From NCBI GenBank assembly GCA_020849105.1, contig JADLGW010000048.1, positions 1-64,000 on the forward strand: a stretch of DNA of 64,000 bases, read 5' to 3'. The position numbers and the translations under genes are program-made. Under the pieces are notes generated by a model that saw nothing but the letters and a program-made list of their open reading frames with translations, was not told where the DNA came from and did not search any database. Source of the DNA: Phycisphaerales bacterium. GTDB taxonomy: Bacteria; Planctomycetota; Phycisphaerae; Phycisphaerales; UBA1924. This document shows positions 31,109 through 39,215 of the stretch, one piece after another (positions within the stretch are counted from its first letter, which is position 1; the number at the start of each line of letters is the position of its first letter).

Positions 31109-32407
31109 CTATCGCCGCCCGTCCGCCTGCTGTCCGGGAGGGGGCGGGGCAACCGACGGCCGCGGTGGTGTGTAGTCGATGGGGTAATCCGGGCGCGGGC
31201 GGTACATCGACCTGATCCACTCCATGGCTTGTTGGTAGCGGGAGTCGCGGGTGCTCTGGAAGACCGGCCGCCACAGGTCGCCCCGTCCGTTGGGGCCCGG
31301 AACCACCGGGTGCGGGTACAGGGCGTCTTCCCGGGGGAGCCCCGCCTGAAGGAGCGGCGATCGCACGGGGTCTTCGTAGTTCATCAGCCCGATACCGGAG
31401 GGCAGCCTGTACCGGTCCAGAATCAGGAAGTTTGTATAGACCGTCTCGTCGCTGGACGGTTTCTGAGTCGCCAGTTGCAGCCGGCCCGCCTCCTCACCGC
31501 CGTGGCAACGGGCCGTGGCGCACCCGTTGACCAGCCAGGTTCGGTGCACGTCGTCACGGAACAGGCGCATCGACCGGGGTTGGCCGATGACCTGCACCTG
31601 GGGGTACAGGTTCCTGGCCTGGAGCCGGAACATGGTGTCGAGGATGGCCGCCGGGTTCTGGCGGTACATCGCGTCGCGCCCCTCGGCCGTCGACGGGATC
31701 AGCGGGTTGCCCGCGTGTTCGGTCATCAGGCGCGTGATCGCATCGCGCTTGATCATCAGGTTCGGCGGATCCTTGAGGTCAACCTCGAACACCTTGATGA
31801 CGTTGATCTGTTCCGGCGTGAGCACCGGGAACGGCTTGCGGGGCGCCGGAGACTCGGGAGCGGCCGGGGGGGGCGCGACGGTCCGGCCCTGGCCCTTGCC
31901 GGCCTTGGCAGCCAGTTCCATCTGCCCGGTGATCAGGGCCCGCGCCCGGAGGGCCTCCGAGTTCCCCGGGGTGAGGTCCAGGGCCCGGTCCACCTCGGCC
32001 AGGGCAAGGTCGTACCGTTCGCGGGCGCGCAGCCACTCGACGAGCCGGAGCATCTGCTGCATGTCGGACGGGTCGATGGCCGCCCGCATCTCGTTGTACC
32101 GTTCCAGGACCGGCGGGAGCACCTGGAAGCGATCCACGGTGGAAGCAGGGAACTCGGTATCAATCCCGGCGATTCGCAGCGTGATCGTCTCGCTTGTACG
32201 ACCGACGAGGATTCCCATGATCCGCCGCCCGTCCCGCAGGACGAGGATCGCCTCGTCAGGTGAGGGGGCCGGCGATTCGGAGGCCTGGGCGGGTTCCGCC
32301 GGCGGTTGAGGGGGCGGGGGGGCTGATTCCTGGGCCCCAAGCGATCGCGCGCCGACGGATACGGCGATGGTACAGGCGATCAGGTTGACCCGGCAAAGAG
32401 GGTGCAT
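31109..32407 (-). CDS. Secreted hypothetical protein with a CX4CH motif
   Basis: The 432-residue protein has a signal peptide ('VNLIACTIAVSVGARSLGAQ') and a Pro/Ala-rich linker. A beta-strand-rich segment follows ('ILVLRDGRRIMGILVGRTSETITLRIAG'), then TPR-like helices ('RARERYDLALAEVDRALDLTPGNSEALRARAL'). Near residue 294 there is 'NGCATARCHGG', two cysteines and a His in a CX4CH spacing that resembles a c-type haem site but is two residues longer than CX2CH. Similar 'GCA--CHG' proteins are common in planctomycetes. The end is Pro-rich. I chose the ATG at 32407. Function unknown; haem binding is only a possibility. Confidence 0.6.
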   Translation of the reverse strand: MHPLCRVNLIACTIAVSVGARSLGAQESAPPPPQPPAEPAQASESPAPSPDEAILVLRDGRRIMGILVGRTSETITLRIAGIDTEFPASTVDRFQVLPPVLERYNEMRAAIDPSDMQQMLRLVEWLRARERYDLALAEVDRALDLTPGNSEALRARALITGQMELAAKAGKGQGRTVAPPPAAPESPAPRKPFPVLTPEQINVIKVFEVDLKDPPNLMIKRDAITRLMTEHAGNPLIPSTAEGRDAMYRQNPAAILDTMFRLQARNLYPQVQVIGQPRSMRLFRDDVHRTWLVNGCATARCHGGEEAGRLQLATQKPSSDETVYTNFLILDRYRLPSGIGLMNYEDPVRSPLLQAGLPREDALYPHPVVPGPNGRGDLWRPVFQSTRDSRYQQAMEWIRSMYRPRPDYPIDYTPPRPSVAPPPPGQQADGRR

Positions 32408-32506
32408 GCGGCGTACATAGTGCCGCCGACCCCCGCGGATGTCGAGCACGGCACCTACCCCTGTCCGTCAAATCCATCGGTCGGGTTGCGGCCGGTGGAT
32501 GAGGGC

Positions 32507-34504
32507 CTATTTCGCGAGCCCGGGCACCCCGCCCGCGCCCGCCTTCACCTCCGCGGTGGACTTGGCGACGGCACCGTCGAGCGGCTCGTAGCGGCCGCCC
32601 AGGTGCTGGGCGAGGAAGGCCTCGCTGATCCCGAAGAAGGCGATGTTGTTGGCGGGCACATGGAAGCCGTGCCCCTCGTCCGGGAACACGACGTACGTCA
32701 CCGGGATGTTTTTCTTCTCCATGGCGGCGACGATCTGGTCGGACTCCGCCTGTTTCACCCGCGGATCGTTGGCTCCCTGGCCGATCAGCAGCGGCCTCAC
32801 GATCCTGTCGGCGAACGTGAGCGGCGAGCGCGACTCCAGGAAACTCCGTCCCTCCGCCGTGGTGTTGTCCCCCATCCGCGTGTGGAAGATGGAGATCTGC
32901 GGCTTCCAGTAGGGCGGGATCGACTCCAGCAGCGTGACCAGGTTCGACGGGCCGACGATGTCCACGCCGCACGCGTACTTGTCGGGGGTCATGGTGAGCC
33001 CGGCGAGGGTCGCGTACCCGCCGTAGGACCCGCCCATGATCGCCACGCGGTCGGTGGCCGCCACCCCCTGCTGGACCGCCCAGTCCACGGCGTCGGTCAG
33101 GTCGTCCTGCATCTTCGCGCCCCATTCGAGGTTGCCGGCGTTGGTGAACGCCTTGCCGAAGCCGGTGGAGCCGCGGTAGTTGACGCTCAGCACCGCGTAC
33201 CCGCGGTTGGCGAGCAACTGGTGCAGCCCGTTGTAGCCCCACTCGTCGCGTGCCCACGGCCCGCCGTGGACCAGCAGGACCATCGGGAGCGGAGATTTCG
33301 GCTTGATCTCGCCCCCCGCGACGGCGCCGACGGGAAGGGTGAGGTAACTGACCATCGACAGCCCGTCGCGGGTCTTGATCTCCAGGGCGTGCATGGGGGC
33401 GAGCTGGAGCGAGGCGAGCGCTTCGCGGTTGTCAAACAGGAACGTGGCCTCGGGCTTGTCACCCCGGGTGTAGCGGTAGTACTTCACCGGGCCGTTGTCG
33501 TCCACGAGGGCGACAATCCAGGTCGTGTCGTCGAGCGTGCGGCTCGTGACCTCCACGTCTCCGTCGCCCAGCCGGCGCAGCGTCGCCAGGTCCTTCCCGA
33601 TCGCCGGGTCGATGGTCGTCCACTCGGGACGGAGGCGGTCGAACGAGACGGCCTCGATCTGCTTTGTCCGCGGGTTCAGGAGCACGCCGGCGGCGTCGGC
33701 CTTTGGGCTCTGTGCGAGCAGCACCTTCACGCCGGACTTGTCATCCACCTGGAAGAGGGCGGCGGTGTCTCGCCCGCGGCTGTCCTGGAGGTAGTACGTC
33801 GAGTCGTCGCCGGAGAAGCCCATGATGCTCGTCGTGAGCGCGTCCTCCGGGGCGATGGTCTCCGCCGGCGCGAGCGACCCGTCGGGCTCGACCCGCAGCC
33901 ACTCCTGCCCGCCGAGTTCCGTGAACTTGATCGCGTAGCGGGGCTTCTCGGCGTTGTCGAGCACCCAGCCGGCCACCCCGTCGGGGGTCTGCCGGATCAG
34001 TTTGTCCTCCCCAGTGAGGATCGAGACGCGGTGCAGGTCGTGGAGTTGCGGGTTGCGGTTGTTGATGCCGACGATGATCTCCGTCGGGGTGTCCTCGTCC
34101 ACGGAAACGATCTGGGCCTGGACCCCCTTGTACGGCGTGAGGTTCTTGGTTTCCTTGGTGTCCACGTCGGTCGCGTACACACACCAGTTCTCGTCGCCGC
34201 CCTGGTCCTGTGAATAGAGGATGTGCCTGCTCGTGTAGGCCCACTGGTACTGCCCGATGGGGCGCTTCGTCTCGTGCGTCACGGGCTGGGCGGCGGATGG
34301 GTCGTCCGCGGGTCCGACGAAGACGTTGAGCACGCCGCCGGAGTCCGCGAGGTAGGAGATGTACTTTCCGTCCGGGCTGATGCGGACCGCCGCGCGGTCC
34401 GGGTTGCCGAAGAAGGTCTCGCGGGGGATCAGCGGGATCTGCTGGGCGAGGGCCGGGGCGACCGTGAGGGCGGCGAGGGTGACGAGGACGCGGGCTGAGG
34501 TCAT
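32507..34504 (-). CDS. S9-family prolyl oligopeptidase-like peptidase
   Basis: The 665-residue serine peptidase has a signal peptide ('ARVLVTLAALTVAPALAQ'). A beta-propeller region of WD-like strands follows ('AAVRISPDGKYISYLADSGG' onward), then the alpha/beta-hydrolase domain. The nucleophile lies in 'GGSYGGYA' near residue 487, the Asp in 'GANDPRVKQ' near 570 and the His in 'DEGHGFH' near 609. It should cleave short peptides outside the cytoplasm. The open frame runs upstream to 35020 but the ATG at 34504 is preceded by GGAG and starts a clean signal peptide. A TATACT -10-like box lies at 34533-34538. Upstream (34600-34770) are dispersed repeats. Confidence 0.93.
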   Translation of the reverse strand: MTSARVLVTLAALTVAPALAQQIPLIPRETFFGNPDRAAVRISPDGKYISYLADSGGVLNVFVGPADDPSAAQPVTHETKRPIGQYQWAYTSRHILYSQDQGGDENWCVYATDVDTKETKNLTPYKGVQAQIVSVDEDTPTEIIVGINNRNPQLHDLHRVSILTGEDKLIRQTPDGVAGWVLDNAEKPRYAIKFTELGGQEWLRVEPDGSLAPAETIAPEDALTTSIMGFSGDDSTYYLQDSRGRDTAALFQVDDKSGVKVLLAQSPKADAAGVLLNPRTKQIEAVSFDRLRPEWTTIDPAIGKDLATLRRLGDGDVEVTSRTLDDTTWIVALVDDNGPVKYYRYTRGDKPEATFLFDNREALASLQLAPMHALEIKTRDGLSMVSYLTLPVGAVAGGEIKPKSPLPMVLLVHGGPWARDEWGYNGLHQLLANRGYAVLSVNYRGSTGFGKAFTNAGNLEWGAKMQDDLTDAVDWAVQQGVAATDRVAIMGGSYGGYATLAGLTMTPDKYACGVDIVGPSNLVTLLESIPPYWKPQISIFHTRMGDNTTAEGRSFLESRSPLTFADRIVRPLLIGQGANDPRVKQAESDQIVAAMEKKNIPVTYVVFPDEGHGFHVPANNIAFFGISEAFLAQHLGGRYEPLDGAVAKSTAEVKAGAGGVPGLAK

Positions 34505-34619
34505 GGAGGGCTCCGGGGAGTCTGCGCAGCGGAGTATACGGGTCAGATGCCGGGGCCCGGGCGCGAGCGCAGGGCCCGGGGGTTCATGCGTCCCTTTCCC
34601 CATGCTCCGGCTCTGAAAT

Positions 34620-34643
34620 CCCCGCGCTGGCGCGTGGGGCTCT
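34620..34643. repeat. Dispersed repeat arm (CCCCGCGC...GGGGCTCT)
   Basis: The 24-base stretch CCCCGCGCTGGCGC-GTGGGGCTCT matches 36608-36631 at 23 of 24 positions (G/T difference at one site). It is the right-hand arm of the element described at 34715-34770 and 36502-36634. Confidence 0.6.
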
Positions 34644-34655
34644 CTACCCCCTCTC

Positions 34656-34678
34656 GTGGCACAGGCGTCCCGCCTGTG
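34656..34678. repeat. Palindromic dispersed repeat, copy 2
   Basis: GTGG followed by CACAGGCGTCCCGCCTGTG; the 23-bp sequence is the exact reverse complement of 3452-3474. The 19-bp core is a palindrome with 8-bp arms. It lies in the cluster of repeats between the S9 peptidase and the zinc-ribbon membrane protein. Confidence 0.7.
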
Positions 34679-34714
34679 CTCTGCCCCGCCTCCTCTGTTC
34701 CGCGACCCGCCTGA

Positions 34715-34770
34715 CGAGTCCCGGAGCGCGAGCGACGGACATAACCCCACGCTCCCGCGTGGGGCTCTGT
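34715..34770. repeat. Compact MITE-like repeat element
   Basis: The 56-bp element reads GAGTCCCGGAGCGCGAGCGA...ACATAA...CCCCACGCTCCCGCGTGGGG CTCTG. Its left arm matches the arm found in alaS and at 36505-36534; its right arm is a hairpin (CCCCACG/CGTGGGG) ending in GGGGCTCTG, which mirrors the CAGAGCCC start of the longer copies. It encodes nothing. The rest of 34540-34772 holds no gene. Confidence 0.55.
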
Positions 34771-34772
34771 TC

Positions 34773-35288
34773 TCAGCATGAACGTGGCGGCGCCCGGGTG
34801 CCGCATTCGGGGCAGGCACCCTCCGCAATGCCCCGCAGGTCGTAACCGCACGCGGTGCACTCGCCCGGGAGGCGTCGTGTCCGTCGCCAGGCCAAGAGGC
34901 CGGCCGGGGGGAGTGCAAGGAAAAGTGCCAGTCCCGCCAGCGGTATCTTGATGTGCCCAGGACCGACCTCCGGAACCCAGTCGAGTTCGGACCACGCCCA
35001 GCGTTGGCGGGAGACGACAAAGGATGGCTTCGCCGGCCCGTTCGGGCCGTTGGTCAGGACGCCCAGGCTCCAGCCGGCGGGGCCGAGCCACATTCGTCCC
35101 TTCGGCCAGCCCCAGTTGATAATAAAGACGCCGCGACCGATGCCAAACCGGGGCGGGCCCGCGGCCACGCTCGGGCCGCCGAACTGGGCGACGGTCCACG
35201 TCTGCGTGCTGACCACCCACAGCACCATCATCGCGGCCGCCGGGAGGAAGCCGCGCAGCCAGGCCAGCCGGATCGAGCGCCGGACCAT
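34773..35288 (-). CDS. Membrane protein with C-terminal 'CGYDLRG' zinc ribbon
   Basis: The 171-residue protein has an N-terminal membrane segment ('GFLPAAAMMVLWVVSTQTW'), a central extracytoplasmic part rich in Trp and Gly, and a second membrane segment ('IPLAGLALFLALPPAGLLAW'). It ends in a cytoplasmic zinc ribbon 'CTACGYDLRGIAEGACPECG' (two CX2C-type knuckles). This tail is frequent in Phycisphaerae membrane proteins of unknown role. The ATG at 35288 is used. Function unknown; the ribbon could bind protein or nucleic acid. Confidence 0.7.
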   Translation of the reverse strand: MVRRSIRLAWLRGFLPAAAMMVLWVVSTQTWTVAQFGGPSVAAGPPRFGIGRGVFIINWGWPKGRMWLGPAGWSLGVLTNGPNGPAKPSFVVSRQRWAWSELDWVPEVGPGHIKIPLAGLALFLALPPAGLLAWRRTRRLPGECTACGYDLRGIAEGACPECGTRAPPRSC

Positions 35289-35323
35289 TGAGCCAGCATA
35301 CCCGGCCTTTGTCAGAACCTCTC

Positions 35324-36313
35324 CTACGGCTTCGGGGTTGTCCCCGAAGCACTCGGGAGTTCGGCCTCGACAAGAGACACGAACCCCTCCATCGTGTCAT
35401 TAAGTTCGTTCGGGGCGTGTTCAAAGAATTGATACGTCAGGCGGCGATCGGCGACAATTTCCTCAGGCCGCGCCGTCTTGCAGGAGATCGCGCGTGTGCA
35501 CCAGCGGACCATCTCGTTATCCGGCGAGAGGAGGACGTAATCCACATACGCCGTGTGTGTGGGACCCTTCGCGGGAGCCGGCATCATGATGGTGTCAAAG
35601 CCCAACAACCACACCGCACCATCCGGGCACTCAAACGGGCATGCGACCTGCGGGCGCGGATTCCGTCTGAGCCATTGAGTCTCCGCGATTGCCCCGCCAT
35701 CCGCGAGCCACGAGCCGAGCACCGTGCCGTAGATGCACCCCTTGGTGTCGAGCCCGGAGTTCTCCGGCCCGTGCGCCGTCGGCTCCGGGTACTTCACCAC
35801 GCGGTAGCCGTCGTGCTCCGGGTGCCACACACGCTCCCACACCATGCCGTCGCGCCAGAGTTGCTGGAGCAGCGGCTTGTCGTGGTCCGCGGTGACCGTG
35901 CCGTCGGGGTTCGTATGGCTTGCGAACACGACCAGCCAGCTCGAGTTCGGCGCCATCCACGCGTGAGCCTCGAACTGCTCGTGCGCGAAGGCCACAGGCG
36001 TGCCCTTGTCGTCCACCTCGTCCAGGTACCGCCAGTCCTGCCGCAGGTCGCAGGTCACTTTCATGACCCTGGCCGTCTCGAGGCGCTTCTGCCAGTTTGC
36101 CACCCGCTGCCGGACATCCGGCGGCAGGAGCATGCCCTTCGTCGCCGCTTCTGCCTTGATCGGGGCAAGGGCCTCCTCGAAAGCCTGCGTCGGGTCCCGG
36201 TGGGTGGTCGCCGGTACCGCGGTCGGTGCAGTTGTCGTCGGCGGTGCGGCCGCCGGCTGTCCGAATGCAAGGCCGGAGAGAATCGCCGCCACGAGCACGC
36301 AGCACCGCACCAT
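35324..36313 (-). CDS. Secreted hypothetical protein
   Basis: The 329-residue protein starts at the ATG at 36313, with GGAGGG 7 bases upstream, and has a signal peptide ('CCVLVAAILSGLAFGQ') followed by a Pro/Thr/Ala-rich linker. The main part is a mixed alpha/beta region with many Trp and charged residues ('LRQDWRYLDEVDDKGTPVAFAHEQFEAHAW', 'DHDKPLLQQLWRDGMVWERVW'). I do not recognise a family. It lies 35 bp from the zinc-ribbon membrane protein on the same strand. Possible outer-membrane lipid-carrier-like fold (LolA-type) from the strand pattern, but this is weak. Confidence 0.6.
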   Translation of the reverse strand: MVRCCVLVAAILSGLAFGQPAAAPPTTTAPTAVPATTHRDPTQAFEEALAPIKAEAATKGMLLPPDVRQRVANWQKRLETARVMKVTCDLRQDWRYLDEVDDKGTPVAFAHEQFEAHAWMAPNSSWLVVFASHTNPDGTVTADHDKPLLQQLWRDGMVWERVWHPEHDGYRVVKYPEPTAHGPENSGLDTKGCIYGTVLGSWLADGGAIAETQWLRRNPRPQVACPFECPDGAVWLLGFDTIMMPAPAKGPTHTAYVDYVLLSPDNEMVRWCTRAISCKTARPEEIVADRRLTYQFFEHAPNELNDTMEGFVSLVEAELPSASGTTPKP

Positions 36314-36654
36314 CGCTTCCCTCCCATCGGGCAAACGGCCCATCCAGGGATCGAATCGGCGCTCCGGCCTTCGGAGCAACCGAACCCTACCGGCCGCGCC
36401 CCGCCCTTACAAATGAAAAAAAAAAAATAGAGCCCATTCACGGCTGGCGCGGCGCACGCCCCCGCCGCCACGCGGGAGACGCCGACAATCACCGCGCCTG
36501 GATGACAGAGCCCGGAGAGGCGCAAGCGACGGGTTCCGGCGTCCGGGCGCGGTTCATTGACAGAGCCCGGAGTACGAGCGACGGGTTCCGGCGTCGGACG
36601 CCCAACACCCCGCGCTGGCGCTTGGGGCTCTGACAAGTCCGCTATCGTGACGCC
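36314..36654. other. Intergenic region with A-tract and repeats, no gene seen
   Basis: This 341-bp gap lies between two divergent genes. It holds a run of about 12 A at 36415-36428 (with one G-free interruption-free core), the repeat cluster 36502-36634, and a TATCGT hexamer at 36643-36648, 6 bases before the aminotransferase ATG. No open frame with coding character was found. Confidence 0.5.
36502..36634. repeat. Tandem copies of a dispersed repeat with inverted ends
   Basis: Two imperfect copies of ACAGAGCCCGGAG...AAGCGACGGGTTCCGGCGTC occur at 36505-36543 and 36559-36595; the first has three extra bases. The block ends at 36608-36633 in CCCCGCGCTGGCGCTTGGGG CTCTG. The outer ends CAGAGCCC and GGGGCTCTG are inverted repeats, as in a miniature inverted-repeat element. 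The same left arm is found inside alaS. Confidence 0.6.
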
Positions 36655-37857
36655 ATGCGGCGACCCCACGGCGTGACGGGACGGCTCTCGGCCTACGGCA
36701 CCACGATCTTCGCGGAGATGACGGCGCTGGCGGTGAAGCACGGGGCGGTGAACCTCGCCCAGGGCTTCCCCGACTTCGACGGGCCGGAGTTCCTGAAGGA
36801 GGCCGCGGCCGGGTCGATGCGGGCTGGGCACAACCAGTACGCGCGGTCACACGGGCTGCCGGCGCTGAACAGGGCGATCGCCGAATCGTGGAAGCGGTCG
36901 AGCGGGCTCTCCGCCGACCCGGACACGATGGTCACGGTCACGAGCGGGTGCACGGAGGCCCTGGCCGCGGCGTTCCTCGGGCTGATCGAGCCGGGCGACG
37001 GGGTGATCCTGCTGGAGCCGTTCTACGACAGTTACCACGCGGGCGTGAGCATGGCGGGCGGCGTGGTGAAGGCTGTGCCGCTGCACCGGGGCAAGGACGG
37101 AGAGTTCCGGCTGGACCCGGCGGAACTACGGTCGGCGGTGGGGCAGAGGACGCGGGCGATCGTCGTCAACACGCCGCACAACCCCACGGGCAAGGTCTTC
37201 ACGCGCGACGAACTCTCGATGATTGCGTCGCTGTGCGTCGAGCACGATCTGCTGGCGATCACGGACGAGGTGTACGAGCGGCTGACTTTCGACGCGGCGT
37301 TCCCGCATGTGCACCTGGCGACACTGCCGGGGATGGCGGAACGGACGGTCACGCTGTCGAGCCTTGGCAAGACGTTCAGCGTGACGGGGTGGAAGGTCGG
37401 GTGGGCGATCGCCTCACCGGAACTCTCACGCGGCGTGCGGGCGGCCCACCAGTTCCTGACCTTTGCCACCTCCACGCCGTTCCAGCATTCCGCGGCGCTG
37501 GCGGTGACGCCGGGGGGCCCGGGCGACGGGTATGCTCGGCAACTCCGCGCGGACCTGAGGGAGGCGCGGGACTTCCTGCACGCGGCGCTCACGGACCTCG
37601 GCTTCGGGCTCGGGCGGACGCGCGGCACGTACTTCATCCTCGCGGACCATCGCCCGGTGAGCGGGCGGATCAGGGCGGGGATGACGGGCCGCGAGTTCTG
37701 CCGCTGGCTGCCGGAGCACGCGGGGGTGGCGGCGATCCCCGCGAGCGCGTTCTACGAGCACAAGGAACTCGGCGAGCCGCTGGTCCGCTTCGCATTCTGC
37801 AAGACGATGGAGACCCTGCGCGAGGGCGCGACCCGTCTGCGGCGTTCACTGAAGTAA
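36655..37857 (+). CDS. PLP-dependent aminotransferase, class I/II (methionine/kynurenine-type)
   Basis: The 400-residue enzyme transfers amino groups via pyridoxal phosphate. It opens 'GRLSAYGTTIFAEMTALA' and has 'NLAQGFPDFDGPEFLKEAA', the signature of YbdL/kynurenine aminotransferase-type enzymes. 'NTPHNPTGKVF' lies near 170 and the Schiff-base Lys239 in 'SSLGKTFSVTGWKVGW'; 'RFAFCK' near the end carries the carboxylate-binding Arg. Likely substrates are methionine, glutamine or aromatic amino acids. The ATG at 36655 is 7-12 bases after a TATCGT box, so the mRNA may be leaderless. Confidence 0.9.
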   Translation: MRRPHGVTGRLSAYGTTIFAEMTALAVKHGAVNLAQGFPDFDGPEFLKEAAAGSMRAGHNQYARSHGLPALNRAIAESWKRSSGLSADPDTMVTVTSGCTEALAAAFLGLIEPGDGVILLEPFYDSYHAGVSMAGGVVKAVPLHRGKDGEFRLDPAELRSAVGQRTRAIVVNTPHNPTGKVFTRDELSMIASLCVEHDLLAITDEVYERLTFDAAFPHVHLATLPGMAERTVTLSSLGKTFSVTGWKVGWAIASPELSRGVRAAHQFLTFATSTPFQHSAALAVTPGGPGDGYARQLRADLREARDFLHAALTDLGFGLGRTRGTYFILADHRPVSGRIRAGMTGREFCRWLPEHAGVAAIPASAFYEHKELGEPLVRFAFCKTMETLREGATRLRRSLK

Positions 37858-37874
37858 CCGGTGCGTTCACACGC

Positions 37875-38705
37875 TCAGGGCGCCGGGAACATCACCACGA
37901 ACTCGGTGCCCTTGCCCGGCTCGCTGCGCACGTCAATCGTGCCGCCGTGGGCCTCGATCAGGCGCTGCGCGGTGGGAAGACCGAGGCCCGTGCCGCCGCT
38001 CCTGGTGGTGAAATAGGGCTGGAACAGGCGCTGGCGGTGCTCCGCCGGGATGCCGGGGCCGGTATCGATGACGTGCAGGGCCAGCACCGGCCGGCGCGAC
38101 GAATCCACCTCGCGCCGCGTGCGCAGGATCAGTTCCTTGTCGCCGGTCTGGGCGTGCATCGCCTGCACCGCGTTGAGCATCAGGTTCAGGACCGCCTGCT
38201 TGACATGGGGCGCATCGAGCCGGGCCCGCGGCAGCCCCGGCGCCAGGTCCGTCCGCAGCCTCACCCCCTGCCGCACGGCCTGGGGGTGGAAGAAGTCCAC
38301 CAGTTCCTCGATCACGGCGTTCAGATCGGTCGGTTGCAGTTCCAGGCGCGGCTCGCCGGCGTACTGAAGGAAGTCGGTCAGGATGCCCCGCAGGCGCTCG
38401 GCCTCGCGCGACAGGGCTCCCATGCGCCGGAGCAGGGGCCCCTTGGCATCCTCGGCCACGGGTAGTTCGCCGATCCCCTCGGACAGCAACTGGGCGTTGA
38501 GGCCGATGGTCGAGAGCGGGTTCTTGATCTCGTGGGCAAGGCCCCCGGTCATGGCCCCGATCTCGGCCAGGCGCTGGGCCGTCCTGGCGCCGCGCTCGGC
38601 CGCGCGGACGCGCCGCTCCTGCCGGCGGAGCGCCCACCAGGCCAGCGCCAGGCAGAGCCCGCCGCCCGCCGCGAGGCCGATCAGGAGTCCGTGGAAGAAA
38701 GTCAC
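37875..38705 (-). CDS. Membrane-anchored sensor histidine kinase (NtrB-like core)
   Basis: The 276-residue protein has one N-terminal membrane segment ('GLLIGLAAGGGLCLALAWWAL') and a short coiled linker, then a HisKA domain with 'GGLAHEIKNPLSTIG' near residue 55 (His is the phosphoacceptor). The HATPase domain has N box 'LNLMLNAVQAM', G1 'DTGPGIP', and G2 'GGTGLGL'. There is no visible sensor domain, so the signal may come through a partner protein. No response regulator is adjacent. The start is a GTG at 38705. It is convergent with the aminotransferase (17-bp gap). Confidence 0.88.
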   Translation of the reverse strand: MTFFHGLLIGLAAGGGLCLALAWWALRRQERRVRAAERGARTAQRLAEIGAMTGGLAHEIKNPLSTIGLNAQLLSEGIGELPVAEDAKGPLLRRMGALSREAERLRGILTDFLQYAGEPRLELQPTDLNAVIEELVDFFHPQAVRQGVRLRTDLAPGLPRARLDAPHVKQAVLNLMLNAVQAMHAQTGDKELILRTRREVDSSRRPVLALHVIDTGPGIPAEHRQRLFQPYFTTRSGGTGLGLPTAQRLIEAHGGTIDVRSEPGKGTEFVVMFPAP

Positions 38706-38720
38706 CCCGGATTGTTCGGC

Positions 38721-39002
38721 CTACCGCCGGGGCGAGCGAGAATACACACGTCTGACGGCCACCCCGACATTCGCGCTCCGGGCGGCCCGCGTCGCCCGCC
38801 ATCCCTTGGCCGTCCGCTCCGCGTCATAGCGCACCGCGGCGCCTTCCTTGAGAGTCCGGAACCCGCCCCCCTGAATGGCGGAGAAGTGGACGAAGACGTC
38901 GCGGCCGTCCAGCCCGACGAGAAAGCCGTACCCCTTGCGGGCGTCGAACCATTTCACAACGCCCTCGGCGTCGACAAGTAGCGCAGGCGAAACATCGGCC
39001 AT
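38721..39002 (-). CDS. Cold-shock-domain protein
   Basis: The 93-residue protein has a CSD with RNP1 'KGYGFL' and RNP2 'VFVHFS' ('[30 protein letters not shown]'), so it should bind single-stranded RNA or DNA as an RNA chaperone. A short N-terminal arm and a basic C-terminal tail of about 25 residues (ending '[10 protein letters not shown]') extend beyond the usual 67-70 residues. The ATG at 39002 is preceded by AGGGG. The upstream frame open to 39110 is not family-like. It ends 15 bp from the kinase start. Confidence 0.9.
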   Translation of the reverse strand: MADVSPALLVDAEGVVKWFDARKGYGFLVGLDGRDVFVHFSAIQGGGFRTLKEGAAVRYDAERTAKGWRATRAARSANVGVAVRRVYSRSPRR

Positions 39003-39215
39003 GCAAAGCCCCTGACGCGGCACGAACCACCGCGCGGGCGCTCGCCGAGAACGCAAGCGTCGCCCGAACACACACCATCCGTCCGGAACCAAAGTACCGT
39101 CGACGGGCACGCGGCGTCAATCCGGATGAAGTTTCCTTCATGATCAACGCCGCCAGCCCAACGGCATAGGGTGGGTGAACGCCCAGGTTGCAGATATTTT
39201 TGTGTACAGAGCGAG

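Noticed and set aside
34543-35424. 293-codon minus-strand frame across repeats and the zinc-ribbon gene
   Set aside because: It crosses the repeat cluster; the ribbon-containing frame at 34773-35288 is the one with membrane segments and CX2C motifs.
39150-39215. Terminator downstream of pnp
   Set aside because: There is a short T/A run but no stable stem in front of it on the minus strand.
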